From assembly GCF_030532195.1 (NCBI RefSeq), contig NZ_JAUNLP010000006.1, positions 57,211 through 121,210 of the forward strand: a DNA stretch of 64,000 bases. Direction: 5' to 3'. The notes under the pieces were generated by a model. That model had not been told where the DNA came from. It made no database searches and saw only the letters and a program-made list of their open reading frames with translations. The DNA is from Corynebacterium sp. (GTDB lineage: Bacteria; Actinomycetota; Actinomycetes; Mycobacteriales; Mycobacteriaceae). Shown here piece by piece: positions 27,632-35,577 of this stretch (within the stretch, counting starts at the first letter, position 1; each line of letters begins with the position of its first letter). The position numbers and the translations under genes are program-made.

Positions 27632-28249
27632 CTACTTCTCCGCCAGATCCTGCATGAGGACATCGTGGCGAATCCAGTTAAGAACCTCGTCGAGGCCCTC
27701 ATCGGTCTTCAGGTTGGTCAGCACGAATGGCTTATCACCACGGAAGACCTTGGAATCATCCTCCATGACCTTCAGGTCGGCACCCACGTGCGGTGCAAGA
27801 TCCGTCTTGTTGATAATGAACAGGTCGGACTTAATCATGCCCTGTCCTGCCTTGCGAGGAATCTTCTCCCCCTGCGCCACATCGATGATGTAAATGGAAA
27901 AGTCCACCAGCTCCGGGGAGAACGTTGCCGAGAGATTGTCACCGCCGGACTCAACAAATACGAGCTCCAGGTCTGGGTGTCGGTTGACCAGCTCCTCAAT
28001 CGCAGCCTCATTCATCGAGGTGTCCTCACGGATGGCGGTATGCGGGCAGCCACCAGTTTCCACACCGATAATGCGATCTTCTGGCAGGATGCCGTCACGA
28101 GCGAGAATGCGAGCGTCTTCGGTGGTGTAGATGTCATTTGTCACTGCGGCCATCGATATCTCGCCGTCGAGCGCGCGGGTAATTCGCTCAACCAATGCGG
28201 TCTTGCCCGAGCCAACGGGGCCGCCTACACCAATCGTGATAATCGCCAT
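27632..28249 (-). CDS. ureG: Urease accessory GTPase UreG
   Basis: 205 residues, ATG at 28249. Walker A is GGPVGSGKT (about residues 7-16), the nickel-binding CPH is in [15 protein letters not shown], and the switch region is [15 protein letters not shown], with [10 protein letters not shown] as the guanine-specificity motif. It hydrolyses GTP while delivering nickel to urease. Intact and of usual length. It follows ureF by 34 bp. Confidence 0.96.
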   Translation of the reverse strand: MAIITIGVGGPVGSGKTALVERITRALDGEISMAAVTNDIYTTEDARILARDGILPEDRIIGVETGGCPHTAIREDTSMNEAAIEELVNRHPDLELVFVESGGDNLSATFSPELVDFSIYIIDVAQGEKIPRKAGQGMIKSDLFIINKTDLAPHVGADLKVMEDDSKVFRGDKPFVLTNLKTDEGLDEVLNWIRHDVLMQDLAEK

Positions 28250-28283
28250 AACTCGTTATTCCTTTCTATTAATTAGTCGGTTA

Positions 28284-29003
28284 CTAGGACATAAACATCC
28301 GTGAATACAGCAATTCATGCTCCATCTGCGCGATTTCCAGATTGGGTGCCGCCACTCCCAAGTCCTGAATTGTGTGCTCCATGGTCAAGTCCGCACAGCG
28401 CGCAATATGCTCATAGGAGTTCACCAAAATGCGCTGACCTGCATCTTGCCCAAGTGGAATCGCACGAATCGCGTTTTGCACCATCGAGGTTGAAAGCTGC
28501 ATCAAGTAACTCTCCACGGCCATGTGCTGATCGACTCCCACCGCTGCCAGCACCAGCCCCGCCGCAATCCCGGGGTTGCCCTTGTACTCCCGCGCGGCCA
28601 GGCCACGGGCGTACTCCGCAACGAGCGCGTCATTCGGCTGCACAATGCTGGCGACCTTGGCCATGCGTTTTCCCATCGACTGCATCGCGGCGCGCACCTG
28701 TTTAGGCGTCTGCGTCGCGTGGCACAGGGCGTCGAGCTCCGCTAGCTTTACGACGGCCTCTGCTTCCTGTAACCCCGCTTCCTGCAACTGGACTGCAAAC
28801 CGAGCTGCCAGCGCATCGTTGAAGCTTGCCTGGTAGAGATAGCCTTTTAACCAGTGTGCGAAGGTTTCTGGGTCATCGATATCGCCGCGCTGAACATAGG
28901 TTTCCATACCGGCGGAGTGCGCAAAACCCCCTGTCGGCAATGCTGAATCCGTCAGGTGCCAAATGACCAGCCGCGCTCGAGCACTAGTGGGTGTGCTCTG
29001 CAT
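28284..29003 (-). CDS. ureF: Urease accessory protein UreF
   Basis: 239 residues, ATG at 29003. The N-terminus LTDSALPTGGFAHSAGMETYVQRGDI and the central ARGLAAREYKGNPGIAAGL mark UreF, the all-helical component that couples UreG and UreD to the urease apoprotein. Its start overlaps the ureE end by 20 bp, indicating coupled translation. Reading frame intact. Confidence 0.93.
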   Translation of the reverse strand: MQSTPTSARARLVIWHLTDSALPTGGFAHSAGMETYVQRGDIDDPETFAHWLKGYLYQASFNDALAARFAVQLQEAGLQEAEAVVKLAELDALCHATQTPKQVRAAMQSMGKRMAKVASIVQPNDALVAEYARGLAAREYKGNPGIAAGLVLAAVGVDQHMAVESYLMQLSTSMVQNAIRAIPLGQDAGQRILVNSYEHIARCADLTMEHTIQDLGVAAPNLEIAQMEHELLYSRMFMS

Positions 29004-29454
29004 GGCGGAAAGCCTTTGGCATTACGTACTCACCTCGATGGTATGGCACTGCCATGTGCTCCAGGAAGTGCTCGACCGTGTGGTCATATCGAACGACCAT
29101 CGCTTCGCCTTCAACCGGACCGGAGCCGTCGAAGAATTGGGCTTGCAGATGGCGGTTGCCCAGCGCGTGGGCCACTTCTAATGCCTCCGTGATTGTGCGC
29201 GGTTGGATTACCAGAACGTCGTCAGGCGAGATTTTTGCGACAATCAGCGTGCCGTCGTCCTCGCCGAGAATATCGCCGTCGACGATTTCGCGCACGTCGG
29301 TGTCCAGGCGCAGCCCCACCTCGCGCCCGGCCTCGGTGGTGACGCGCTGAATGCGCTTTAACCGAGCCTCATTGTCCAAGATCACAAAGTCGCGCTCGCG
29401 CGCGTCGTCGGCGCTGAGTTCAGAAACGTTGCCGACGATTTCAGTCACAATCAT
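28984..29454 (-). CDS. ureE: Urease accessory nickel chaperone UreE
   Basis: 156 residues, ATG at 29454. The N-terminal domain and the nickel-binding C-terminal domain (VVRYDHTVEHFLEHMAVPYH) are recognisable. The end is moderately His-rich (FRHAEHTH), a short version of the His tail. It delivers Ni(II) to UreG for incorporation. It follows the ureC C-terminal fragment by 18 bp, with no gap for a promoter of its own. Confidence 0.92.
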   Translation of the reverse strand: MIVTEIVGNVSELSADDARERDFVILDNEARLKRIQRVTTEAGREVGLRLDTDVREIVDGDILGEDDGTLIVAKISPDDVLVIQPRTITEALEVAHALGNRHLQAQFFDGSGPVEGEAMVVRYDHTVEHFLEHMAVPYHRGEYVMPKAFRHAEHTH

Positions 29455-29472
29455 CGTATTGTCTTTCGTTTT

Positions 29473-31185
29473 TTAAAATAGGAAGTAGCGCTGCGCCATC
29501 GACAGCGTTTCTGCTGGCTCTGAGGTAATTTTCTCGCCATCGACGGTTAGCACATAGGTTTCCGGATCAACTTCAATCTTTGGAGTGGCGGAATTGTGCT
29601 TCATATCCGCCTTGGAGATATTGCGCATATTCTTGGCCTCGACGAACTTGCGATGCGTCTTAATCTTCTCTGGCACGCCGACTTCGATTGCAGCCGTGGG
29701 CAGAAATGTGACGCTCGTGTGGTGCACGGCCTCGCCGTGGGCTGCGTAGGCATAGCGCATAGTGCGCGGCTGCGGAGTTGGAATCGAGCCGTTGGAGTCC
29801 CCCATCTCGGAGCGGACAATGAAACCGGATTACAGGACGCTGTACGGTTTGACACCGAAGTGGCTCGGCTCCCACAGCACTAGGTCAGCAATTTTGCCTT
29901 CTTCAACGGAGCCCACCGCGTGCGAGATACCTGCGGCGATGGCCGGGTTAATCGTGTACTTAGCGATGTAACGCTTGATGCGGTTGTTGTCATTATCCTC
30001 TGTGTCGCCTGTCAGCGGTCCACGCTGCATCTTCATGCGATCGGCAACCTGCCACGTGCGCAAAACCACCTCGCCGACACGTCCCATGGCCTGTGAATCC
30101 GAGGACGTAATCGAGATAATCCCCAAATCGTGCAAGACATCCTCAGCCGCGATTGTCTCCTTGCGGATACGCGAATCAGCGAACGCGACGTCCTCCGGCA
30201 AGTCCGGATTCAAGTGGTGGCACACCATAATCATGTCGAGGTGCTCTTCAAGAGTGTTCTTAGTGAACGGAAGAGTCGGGTTCGTCGAGGCCGGCAGGAC
30301 ACTCGGCATACCGGCCATCGTGATGATATCCGGTGCGTGCCCGCCACCAGCACCCTCTGTGTGGAAAGTGTGAATTACTCGGCCATCAATAGCCTTGACG
30401 GTGTTTTCCAGGAAGCCCGCCTCGTTCAAAGTATCCGTGTGGATGGCAACCTGAATATCCATCTCATCGGCGACAGCCAGCGCCTGGTCGATGGAGTTTG
30501 CAGTCGCGCCCCAGTCCTCGTGGATTTTCAGACCAATAGCCCCGGCTTTAATCTGGTCACGCAGCGGATTGGCCGCCGACGCATGCCCCTTGCCTAGAAA
30601 GCCAACATTAATTGGAAAGTCTGTGGTGGCCTCAATCATGCGCTGAATATTCGCGGCCCCCGCGCTTACCGTCGTGGCGTTGGTTGAGTCAGCTGGACCG
30701 ACGCCCCCGCCAATGAGCGTGGTCGTGCCGTTATCCAAGGCGGTAGGAACTTGATCAGGGGAAATGAAGTGCACGTGCGTATCGACGGCACCAGCGGTCA
30801 CAATCTTTCCTTCACCGGCAATCACCTCGGTGCCAACGCCGATGACAATATCGATTCCATCTTGAATATCTGGATTACCCGCGCGACCAATCTTTAGGAT
30901 TTTTCCATCTTTGATTGCGATGTCGGCAACGTAAATACCTGTGTAATCAATGATTAGAGGTCCGGTAATGACCAAATCCGGAATATGGTGCTCTCCAGTG
31001 ACTCGTGAGTTTTGCCCCATACCGTCACGGATAACTTTGCCGCCGCCAAAATTTACCTCGTCACCGTAGTTGAGAAGGCTCTTTTCTACTCGAGCAATGA
31101 GGCTGGTATCTGCCAGTCGTACTCCGTCACCGGTTGTTGGGCCGTATAGTTCGGCATATTGGCGCCTATCCATCTCAAATGCCAT
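29473..31185 (-). pseudogene. ureC: Urease alpha subunit UreC, interrupted by an in-frame stop at codon 452
   Basis: Start ATG at 31185 with AAAGG SD. Codons 1-451 read as UreC through [16 protein letters not shown], then TAA at 29832-29830. The same frame continues uninterrupted with SGFIVRSEMGDSNGSIPTPQ to the normal C-terminus MAQRYFLF, totalling 570 codons, the family length. Active-site residues precede the stop: DTHVHF, the carbamylated Lys in [26 protein letters not shown], the flap MVCHHL and the Asp in SSDSQAMG. About 118 residues of the C-terminal part are lost from the main product. An ATG at 29805 could restart a 110-residue fragment but has only a weak site. One substitution (for example AAA to TAA) explains it; assembly error is possible. 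Confidence 0.88.
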
Positions 31186-31235
31186 TGCTGTGCCTTTCTT
31201 GCCGTACTGATTTTTTGGCAGTTGATGCGGGTTTG

Positions 31236-31544
31236 TTAGTCGAGTGGTCCATTTACTTGGCTGTTAAAGCCGTAGACTTGGCGCTTACCAGCAAAATCGA
31301 CGAGTTCGACGGTACGACTATCACCGGGCTCAAGGCGCACCGCGGTGCCCGATGGAATATCGAGACGCTTTCCAAGTGCGGCTTCCCGGTCAAATTCGAG
31401 CGCACTATTTGCTTCTGCGAAATGGAAATGGGAGCCGACCTGGACTGGTCGATCGCCTTTGTTGGTGACCTCGATAGTCGTGGATTCACGGCCTTCGTTG
31501 ATGGTGACTGTGCCTTCCGAAATGAAGTATTCACCTGGAATCAT
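31236..31544 (-). CDS. ureB: Urease beta subunit
   Basis: 102 residues, ATG at 31544. Sequence [20 protein letters not shown] is the standard UreB start; [20 protein letters not shown] and [23 protein letters not shown] are diagnostic. A structural subunit of the urease trimer. It lies 24 bp after ureA and 50 bp before ureC; reading frame intact. Confidence 0.95.
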   Translation of the reverse strand: MIPGEYFISEGTVTINEGRESTTIEVTNKGDRPVQVGSHFHFAEANSALEFDREAALGKRLDIPSGTAVRLEPGDSRTVELVDFAGKRQVYGFNSQVNGPLD

Positions 31545-31568
31545 GGTGTCACTGCTCCTTGTTCATTC

Positions 31569-31871
31569 TTATCGAATTGGGTTGTGGACCGTGACAAGTT
31601 TGGTGCCGTCTGGGAAGGTAGCTTCCACCTGGACATCGGTGACCATCTCCGGAACACCTTCCATAACATCGTCGCGGGTGAGAACTTCGACTCCCTCTGA
31701 CATGAGTTCAGCCACCGTTTTACCGTCTCGCGCGCCTTCCAGCAGGTAGTCGGTAATCAGTGCGACTGATTCGGGGTAGTTCAGTTTGAGGCCACGTTCC
31801 CTGCGGCGACGAGCGACATCGGCGGCAACGACAATCAGCAGTTTTTCCTGTTCGCGTTGGGTCAGCTTCAC
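31569..31871 (-). CDS. ureA: Urease gamma subunit
   Basis: 100 residues, GTG at 31871 with AAGGAA six nt upstream. The sequence [40 protein letters not shown] and [14 protein letters not shown] is the canonical UreA. First gene of the seven-gene urease cluster, whose promoter must lie between 31872 and the cutinase terminator. Reading frame intact. Confidence 0.95.
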   Translation of the reverse strand: MKLTQREQEKLLIVVAADVARRRRERGLKLNYPESVALITDYLLEGARDGKTVAELMSEGVEVLTRDDVMEGVPEMVTDVQVEATFPDGTKLVTVHNPIR

Positions 31872-32121
31872 GTTGATTTCCTTAATCTGATGGCAGTTAC
31901 CTGTAAGCAGGCGGTTACTTTCCGGTCAACGTCAGTATTACTCCACACTTTCATCTAGCTCATCTGTGTTCGCATTGACAGACCGAACCAGACCGAGAGT
32001 AATCAGGCAGATGCGCTGGCACCAGTTGATCGCAGTTCGTGAAGTGGGAGGTTTTACCCTCAACGTCCCACGAATGCCTCACAATCCGCACCGACAAAAA
32101 GGTCATCTGCGATTGGGGCAT
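31872..32121 (-). promoter_or_regulatory. Upstream region of the urease operon
   Basis: Gene-free stretch upstream of ureA; with the adjoining terminator, the gap to the cutinase gene is 307 bp. On the reverse strand a small dyad CCTG-CTTA-CAGG sits about 30 bp before the ureA GTG, flanked by two GTAAC words. No clear -10/-35 pair stands out. The short open frames here have no coding character. Confidence 0.35.
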
Positions 32122-32156
32122 GAAAAAATGCCCGCGACCATGGAAGTCGCGGGCAT
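32122..32156 (-). terminator. Rho-independent terminator after the cutinase-like gene
   Basis: The stem AATGCCCGCGAC / GTCGCGGGCATT with a short loop is followed on the reverse strand by TTTTTT. It is placed 23 bp after the cutinase-like stop and insulates the urease promoter region. Confidence 0.9.
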
Positions 32157-32178
32157 TGGTAACGCACCAGATAAACGC

Positions 32179-33063
32179 TTATAGATGCGATTCGATATGG
32201 CGGATAGCATTAGTCACGCCATTTCCGGGCATGTAGTAGCTGATGACATGGACACCAGCGCCGACAGCTCCAGCAGGAACCTCAGCGACAAGTGCGGCAA
32301 CATCATCGTCGGTAGCTATATCAGTAACCTTCTGTGCAAAGTCGGCCGGCAGTTGGCCACGAAGCAGTGCGGTTTGCGCGCCGATATCACGGCCACCATC
32401 ACCGAGGTGCGGCAGCATCGTCTCAGTGTCGCAAACCGAATCACCCTTGTTGCAGATTTCCAGAACACGGTCGGTTAGCTCACCGTAATTCAGACGTGTC
32501 GACATCAGCGGTTTCGTGAATCGATCGGCAGTACCAGCTTGAGGTGCGGCATCCGAGCGCGATGGGTTTGCCATCAGTGCTGCTGAGCCGAATCGACTTG
32601 CTGGAATTGGGCCGCGACCTGCTGCGATATCCTGGGTAATGTGCCCCATGATATCTGCGCCTTCGCTATAACCGTAAAAATGGAATGTAGCATTCGGACA
32701 TGCGGCAGCGCGGTCGGAAATAATCCGTTTGGCCTGGGCAATGCCCTTATCGCGAGTCTGCTCATACGACCATAAACCAGTTGTCCACATGGTGTTATAC
32801 GCCACCGTGCGGCCGTCAACAGTTAGCGGATGTTGTGCGACCAAGGTAGAGCGCACAGGGGCAGCGGTGGCACCTTGCGGAATGCGATCGGAAATATACG
32901 GACGCGACTGTGAAGTGCCCGGCGCTGAGACAACAATATTTGGTTTGCACAACCCCGGTGTGGCCGGAAGTGGCACAGCGTCACTCGTAGCAGCAGTAGC
33001 CGGGATGGTAGCGCTGGCGACCAGAAGAGCACTGCCGATGATACGAGCCAGCCGACGGGACAT
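32179..33063 (-). CDS. Secreted cutinase-family serine esterase
   Basis: 294 residues, ATG at 33063 with AAAGGAG SD. A signal peptide with basic MSRRLARIIG start and an AxA-type end near residue 25 predicts Sec export. The nucleophile elbow GYSEG (in FHFYGYSEGADIMGHI) gives the Ser, Asp is probably in the GDSVCDTE region, and His near HVISYYMPG is the expected third residue. Cys residues fit disulfides (CKP, ACPN, CNKGDSVCD). Mycolata cutinase-like proteins hydrolyse lipids, esters or surface glycolipids; the substrate is not evident. It has its own terminator, so is probably a single-gene unit. Confidence 0.85.
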   Translation of the reverse strand: MSRRLARIIGSALLVASATIPATAATSDAVPLPATPGLCKPNIVVSAPGTSQSRPYISDRIPQGATAAPVRSTLVAQHPLTVDGRTVAYNTMWTTGLWSYEQTRDKGIAQAKRIISDRAAACPNATFHFYGYSEGADIMGHITQDIAAGRGPIPASRFGSAALMANPSRSDAAPQAGTADRFTKPLMSTRLNYGELTDRVLEICNKGDSVCDTETMLPHLGDGGRDIGAQTALLRGQLPADFAQKVTDIATDDDVAALVAEVPAGAVGAGVHVISYYMPGNGVTNAIRHIESHL

Positions 33064-33629
33064 TGTGACGCTTTCTCCTTTAGAAACTCAGTTGCCGGAA
33101 TTAAAAAATCAATTGCCGCGTTGACAATTGCTATGCAGATGCGTATGAACACCATAAAAACTCACTATTGACGTAATGGCGTAATAAGCAACCAACTTGC
33201 AGTGAGTTCTGCAGTTCCTTTGTATAAACCGTATTAACGTTTGTTAAATTGCCGATAGTGGCCATGTGGTTCATAGGGGTAGCCGTTTGGCCACCCCTAA
33301 TTGCTACATTCAATTCGGTTCCGAATATGTTTGACTATTTCAACCAGGCGCAATGCGCTGTTTTTAACTGCACAACTTGCCCGACAACAGAGGTGCACAA
33401 TTGCACCAAAAGTAACTGGCGTCACACCGGTTCCCACGCTCTCCACGTCGCGCCAAACTGCCAGCTACGCACTCCAAAGTGACTGAAACCGAAAAATATC
33501 CCCGGTAACTCACGTACACTTGGGAAGTATTTCTACGGTTTTAATCCAATTTTTCTAGGAATCCACAAATGCGATTCGCATAATTGCTAATTGGTGAAAC
33601 CCCGCCAACGAGAAAGGTAAATACCTCAC
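33064..33629. promoter_or_regulatory. 566-bp intergenic region with three dyad symmetries
   Basis: No gene is supported. Three inverted repeats cluster within 85 bp: TAGGGGT-A-GCC / GGC-C-ACCCCTA at 33274-33299, ATTCGG-TT-CCGAAT at 33313-33326 and GCGCA-A-TGCGC at 33348-33358. A TATAAA box occurs at 33223-33228. The stretch is AT-richer than its flanks. The first hairpin has no T-run on either strand, so a terminator role is unlikely. An AAAGG SD for the next gene lies at about 33613. Confidence 0.5.
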
Positions 33630-34979
33630 GTGGATGGCTTCACACCCTACGACATCGTCATGGACATCGGCTGGATCTCGGCGCTGCTAATTGTCGGCAA
33701 CCTGATGCGCCGGTTTATCCCCTGGTTCCAAAAACTCCTCATCCCCGCCCCCATCACCGCTGGCCTGCTCGGTCTCCTGCTCGGCCCCAACGGTCTGGGG
33801 GTTATTCAATTTAGTGAGCACTTCAGTGACTACGCCACGATTCTCATCGCCGTGGTCTTCGGTGCCCTTCCCTTCACAATGAACTTCAATGCGAAGGTCC
33901 GTCAGGGAGCTCGCACAATGTGGTCCTACTCCGTGGGTATGTACCTCGCGCAGTGGGGCTTTTTCGCACTGTTGGGTGTCCTTCTTTTTGCGCCTCTCTT
34001 TGGTACACCGGACTGGTTCGGCATTATGCTCCCCGTCGGCTTCGTAGGTGGCTTCGGTGTCGCAGCCGCTGTTGGTGGCGCTTTGGACTCTGCCGGCATG
34101 ACCGAGGCCACGACTCTCGGCTTCACTGCCGCCGCTGTGGGTATGTTCTCCGCGATTATCGGTGGTGTAATCTTCGCCCGCTGGGGATCGAAGAAGGGCT
34201 ACACCAACGAGCTACCTCACTTCGACAAGCTGCCGGAGGACATGCGAAAGGGCATTATCTCTTTGCCGGGCCACGGCCCCAGCGTGGGGCGCGCAACGAC
34301 GAGCCCGTCGTCGATTGAGCCGATTGCGCTACATATCGCCGTGCTGACCGTCGTGCTGTTTCTGGGCAACATCCTGACCGACTGGATTAACAACACCTTC
34401 CCTGGCTTGAGCTTCCCACTGTTCGCAATGGCCTTTCTGGTCGGCCTGGCCGTGGTCGGCATGCTGCACCTGCTCAAAGCTCCGCACTACATTGACAATA
34501 AGCTAATGGGCTCGGTCTCCGGCGCATCGACGGACTTCTTGGTGGCAGTGGGTATTGCCTCGATCATCCCGGCTGTTGTTGCGACCTACATCGTGCCGCT
34601 GATTATCCTGTTCCTCATCGGTCTGGCGTTCTGCCTCTTCCTCTTCTTCTACATCGGCCCGCGCACCTTCGACCATGGCTGGTTCGAGCGCTCAGTGTTC
34701 ACCTGGGGCTGGGCAACCGCCTCCGTGGCAACAGGTATCGCTGTACTGAAGATTGTGGATCCGGACATGCGCTCCGGCACTCTCGAGGAATTTGCCATGG
34801 CCTACGTGGGCTTCGCACCCTTCGAAATTGCCGCGGCCATCCTGGCTCCGATTGCAATCATCGCGGGCATGGTGTGGCTCTTCGGCGGCGTAGCACTCAT
34901 TGGTGGTCTGGTGCTATTGATTCCGCCGATGGTCTGGCTTAAGAAATCGAGGGCCAGAGCTGCACAAAAAGTTGAATAA
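33630..34979 (+). CDS. GltS-like sodium/glutamate symporter family protein
   Basis: 449 residues from a GTG at 33630. Hydrophobic segments number about 11-12 over two inverted halves. GltS-like landmarks are IPAPITAGLLGLLLGPNGLG, LPVGFVGGFGVAAAVGGALDSAG, the LGFTAAAVGMFSAIIGG stretch and FLVAVGIASI. Sodium-coupled acidic amino-acid import is the family role, although this protein is distant from the E. coli type and the true substrate may differ. The long 5' gap suggests its own regulated promoter. A hydrophilic loop lies near residues 185-225. Confidence 0.78.
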   Translation: MDGFTPYDIVMDIGWISALLIVGNLMRRFIPWFQKLLIPAPITAGLLGLLLGPNGLGVIQFSEHFSDYATILIAVVFGALPFTMNFNAKVRQGARTMWSYSVGMYLAQWGFFALLGVLLFAPLFGTPDWFGIMLPVGFVGGFGVAAAVGGALDSAGMTEATTLGFTAAAVGMFSAIIGGVIFARWGSKKGYTNELPHFDKLPEDMRKGIISLPGHGPSVGRATTSPSSIEPIALHIAVLTVVLFLGNILTDWINNTFPGLSFPLFAMAFLVGLAVVGMLHLLKAPHYIDNKLMGSVSGASTDFLVAVGIASIIPAVVATYIVPLIILFLIGLAFCLFLFFYIGPRTFDHGWFERSVFTWGWATASVATGIAVLKIVDPDMRSGTLEEFAMAYVGFAPFEIAAAILAPIAIIAGMVWLFGGVALIGGLVLLIPPMVWLKKSRARAAQKVE

Positions 34980-35298
34980 GAATGACTGCGTCCAATAGCT
35001 GGGAAGGTTACGGTGGCAGCGAGACTCCGCTGTCCGGCCCTCCTCGGGTTAAAGCATGCCCCTTCCCCTAATCTGGCTAAAGAGGCTCAGCGACTTGTGG
35101 CACACTATTCGCCTATCGATGCGCTGCAGCGTGTCCACAGGTGAATTACGCATCGATACGTCAGAGGGCCAAGGGCATTACCTTGCGCATAAGTGCGGGA
35201 AAATCATCGATAATTCCTGAAAACCTGGCAATAAGTGCCGAGGGAATACAACAAGCCCGGCCCGCCACTCATCTTCCCCCCGTCGCGTTGCCCAAACG
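34980..35298. other. Gene-free stretch between the GltS-like gene and the tRNA terminator
   Basis: I see no coding sequence, RNA gene or strong hairpin; small open frames match no known protein. Confidence 0.5.
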
Positions 35299-35336
35299 CA
35301 AGAAACCCCCGGTTCGCTTTCGCGAACCGAGGGTTC
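35299..35336 (-). terminator. Terminator after the initiator tRNA gene
   Basis: On the reverse strand AACCCTCGGTTCGC pairs with GCGAACCGGGGGTT around a short GAAA loop and is followed by TTTCTT. It lies 8 bp after the tRNA 3' end. Confidence 0.85.
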
Positions 35337-35344
35337 CGACTTAG

Positions 35345-35418
35345 TGGCGGGGGCTGGATTCGAACCAACGACCTCTGGGTTATGAGCCCAGCGAGCTACC
35401 GAGCTGCTCCACCCCGCG
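35345..35418 (-). tRNA. tRNA-fMet (CAT), initiator
   Basis: 74 nt on the reverse strand: acceptor CGCGGGG, D arm GAGCAGCTCGG, anticodon stem-loop CTGGGCTCATAACCCAG with CAT at 35384-35382, and T arm GTTGGTTCGAATCCAGC. The three G-C pairs at the base of the anticodon stem (GGG/CCC) are the initiator signature. Position 1 C cannot pair with position 72 C, the expected absence of a 1-72 pair in initiator tRNA; most have C1-A72, so C-C is unusual. CCA is not encoded. Confidence 0.93.
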
Positions 35419-35501
35419 TCAACTGTCCTGGCTCTTACGAGCACTCACAGCGGGTGTCAGTCTCTCTGACCAACGAGAAGTAACTGTAGCACGGTCGTCC
35501 C

Positions 35502-35551
35502 AAAAAAGGCCAATCCCCAGGTCATAGCGGTTTTCGCTACAATCTGGGGAC
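35502..35551 (-). terminator. Terminator after the UPF0182 gene
   Basis: On the reverse strand, TCCCCAGATTGTAGCG pairs with CGCTATGACCTGGGGA, followed by TTGGCCTTTTTT. It lies about 27 bp after the stop at 35578. Confidence 0.82.
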
Positions 35552-35577
35552 TATCTGAACCTATGATTTGTGGCTAA

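Noticed and set aside
29473..29805. Separate small gene encoding 110 residues
   Set aside because: The sequence is the exact C-terminus of UreC in the same frame as the upstream part, with only a stop codon between, so it belongs to one broken gene.
31966..32184. Small gene between ureA and the cutinase gene
   Set aside because: It covers a terminator stem, has no RBS and no recognisable family.
35235..35483. Small protein gene overlapping the tRNA
   Set aside because: The translation contains the well-known spurious peptide of a tRNA gene read in a coding frame.
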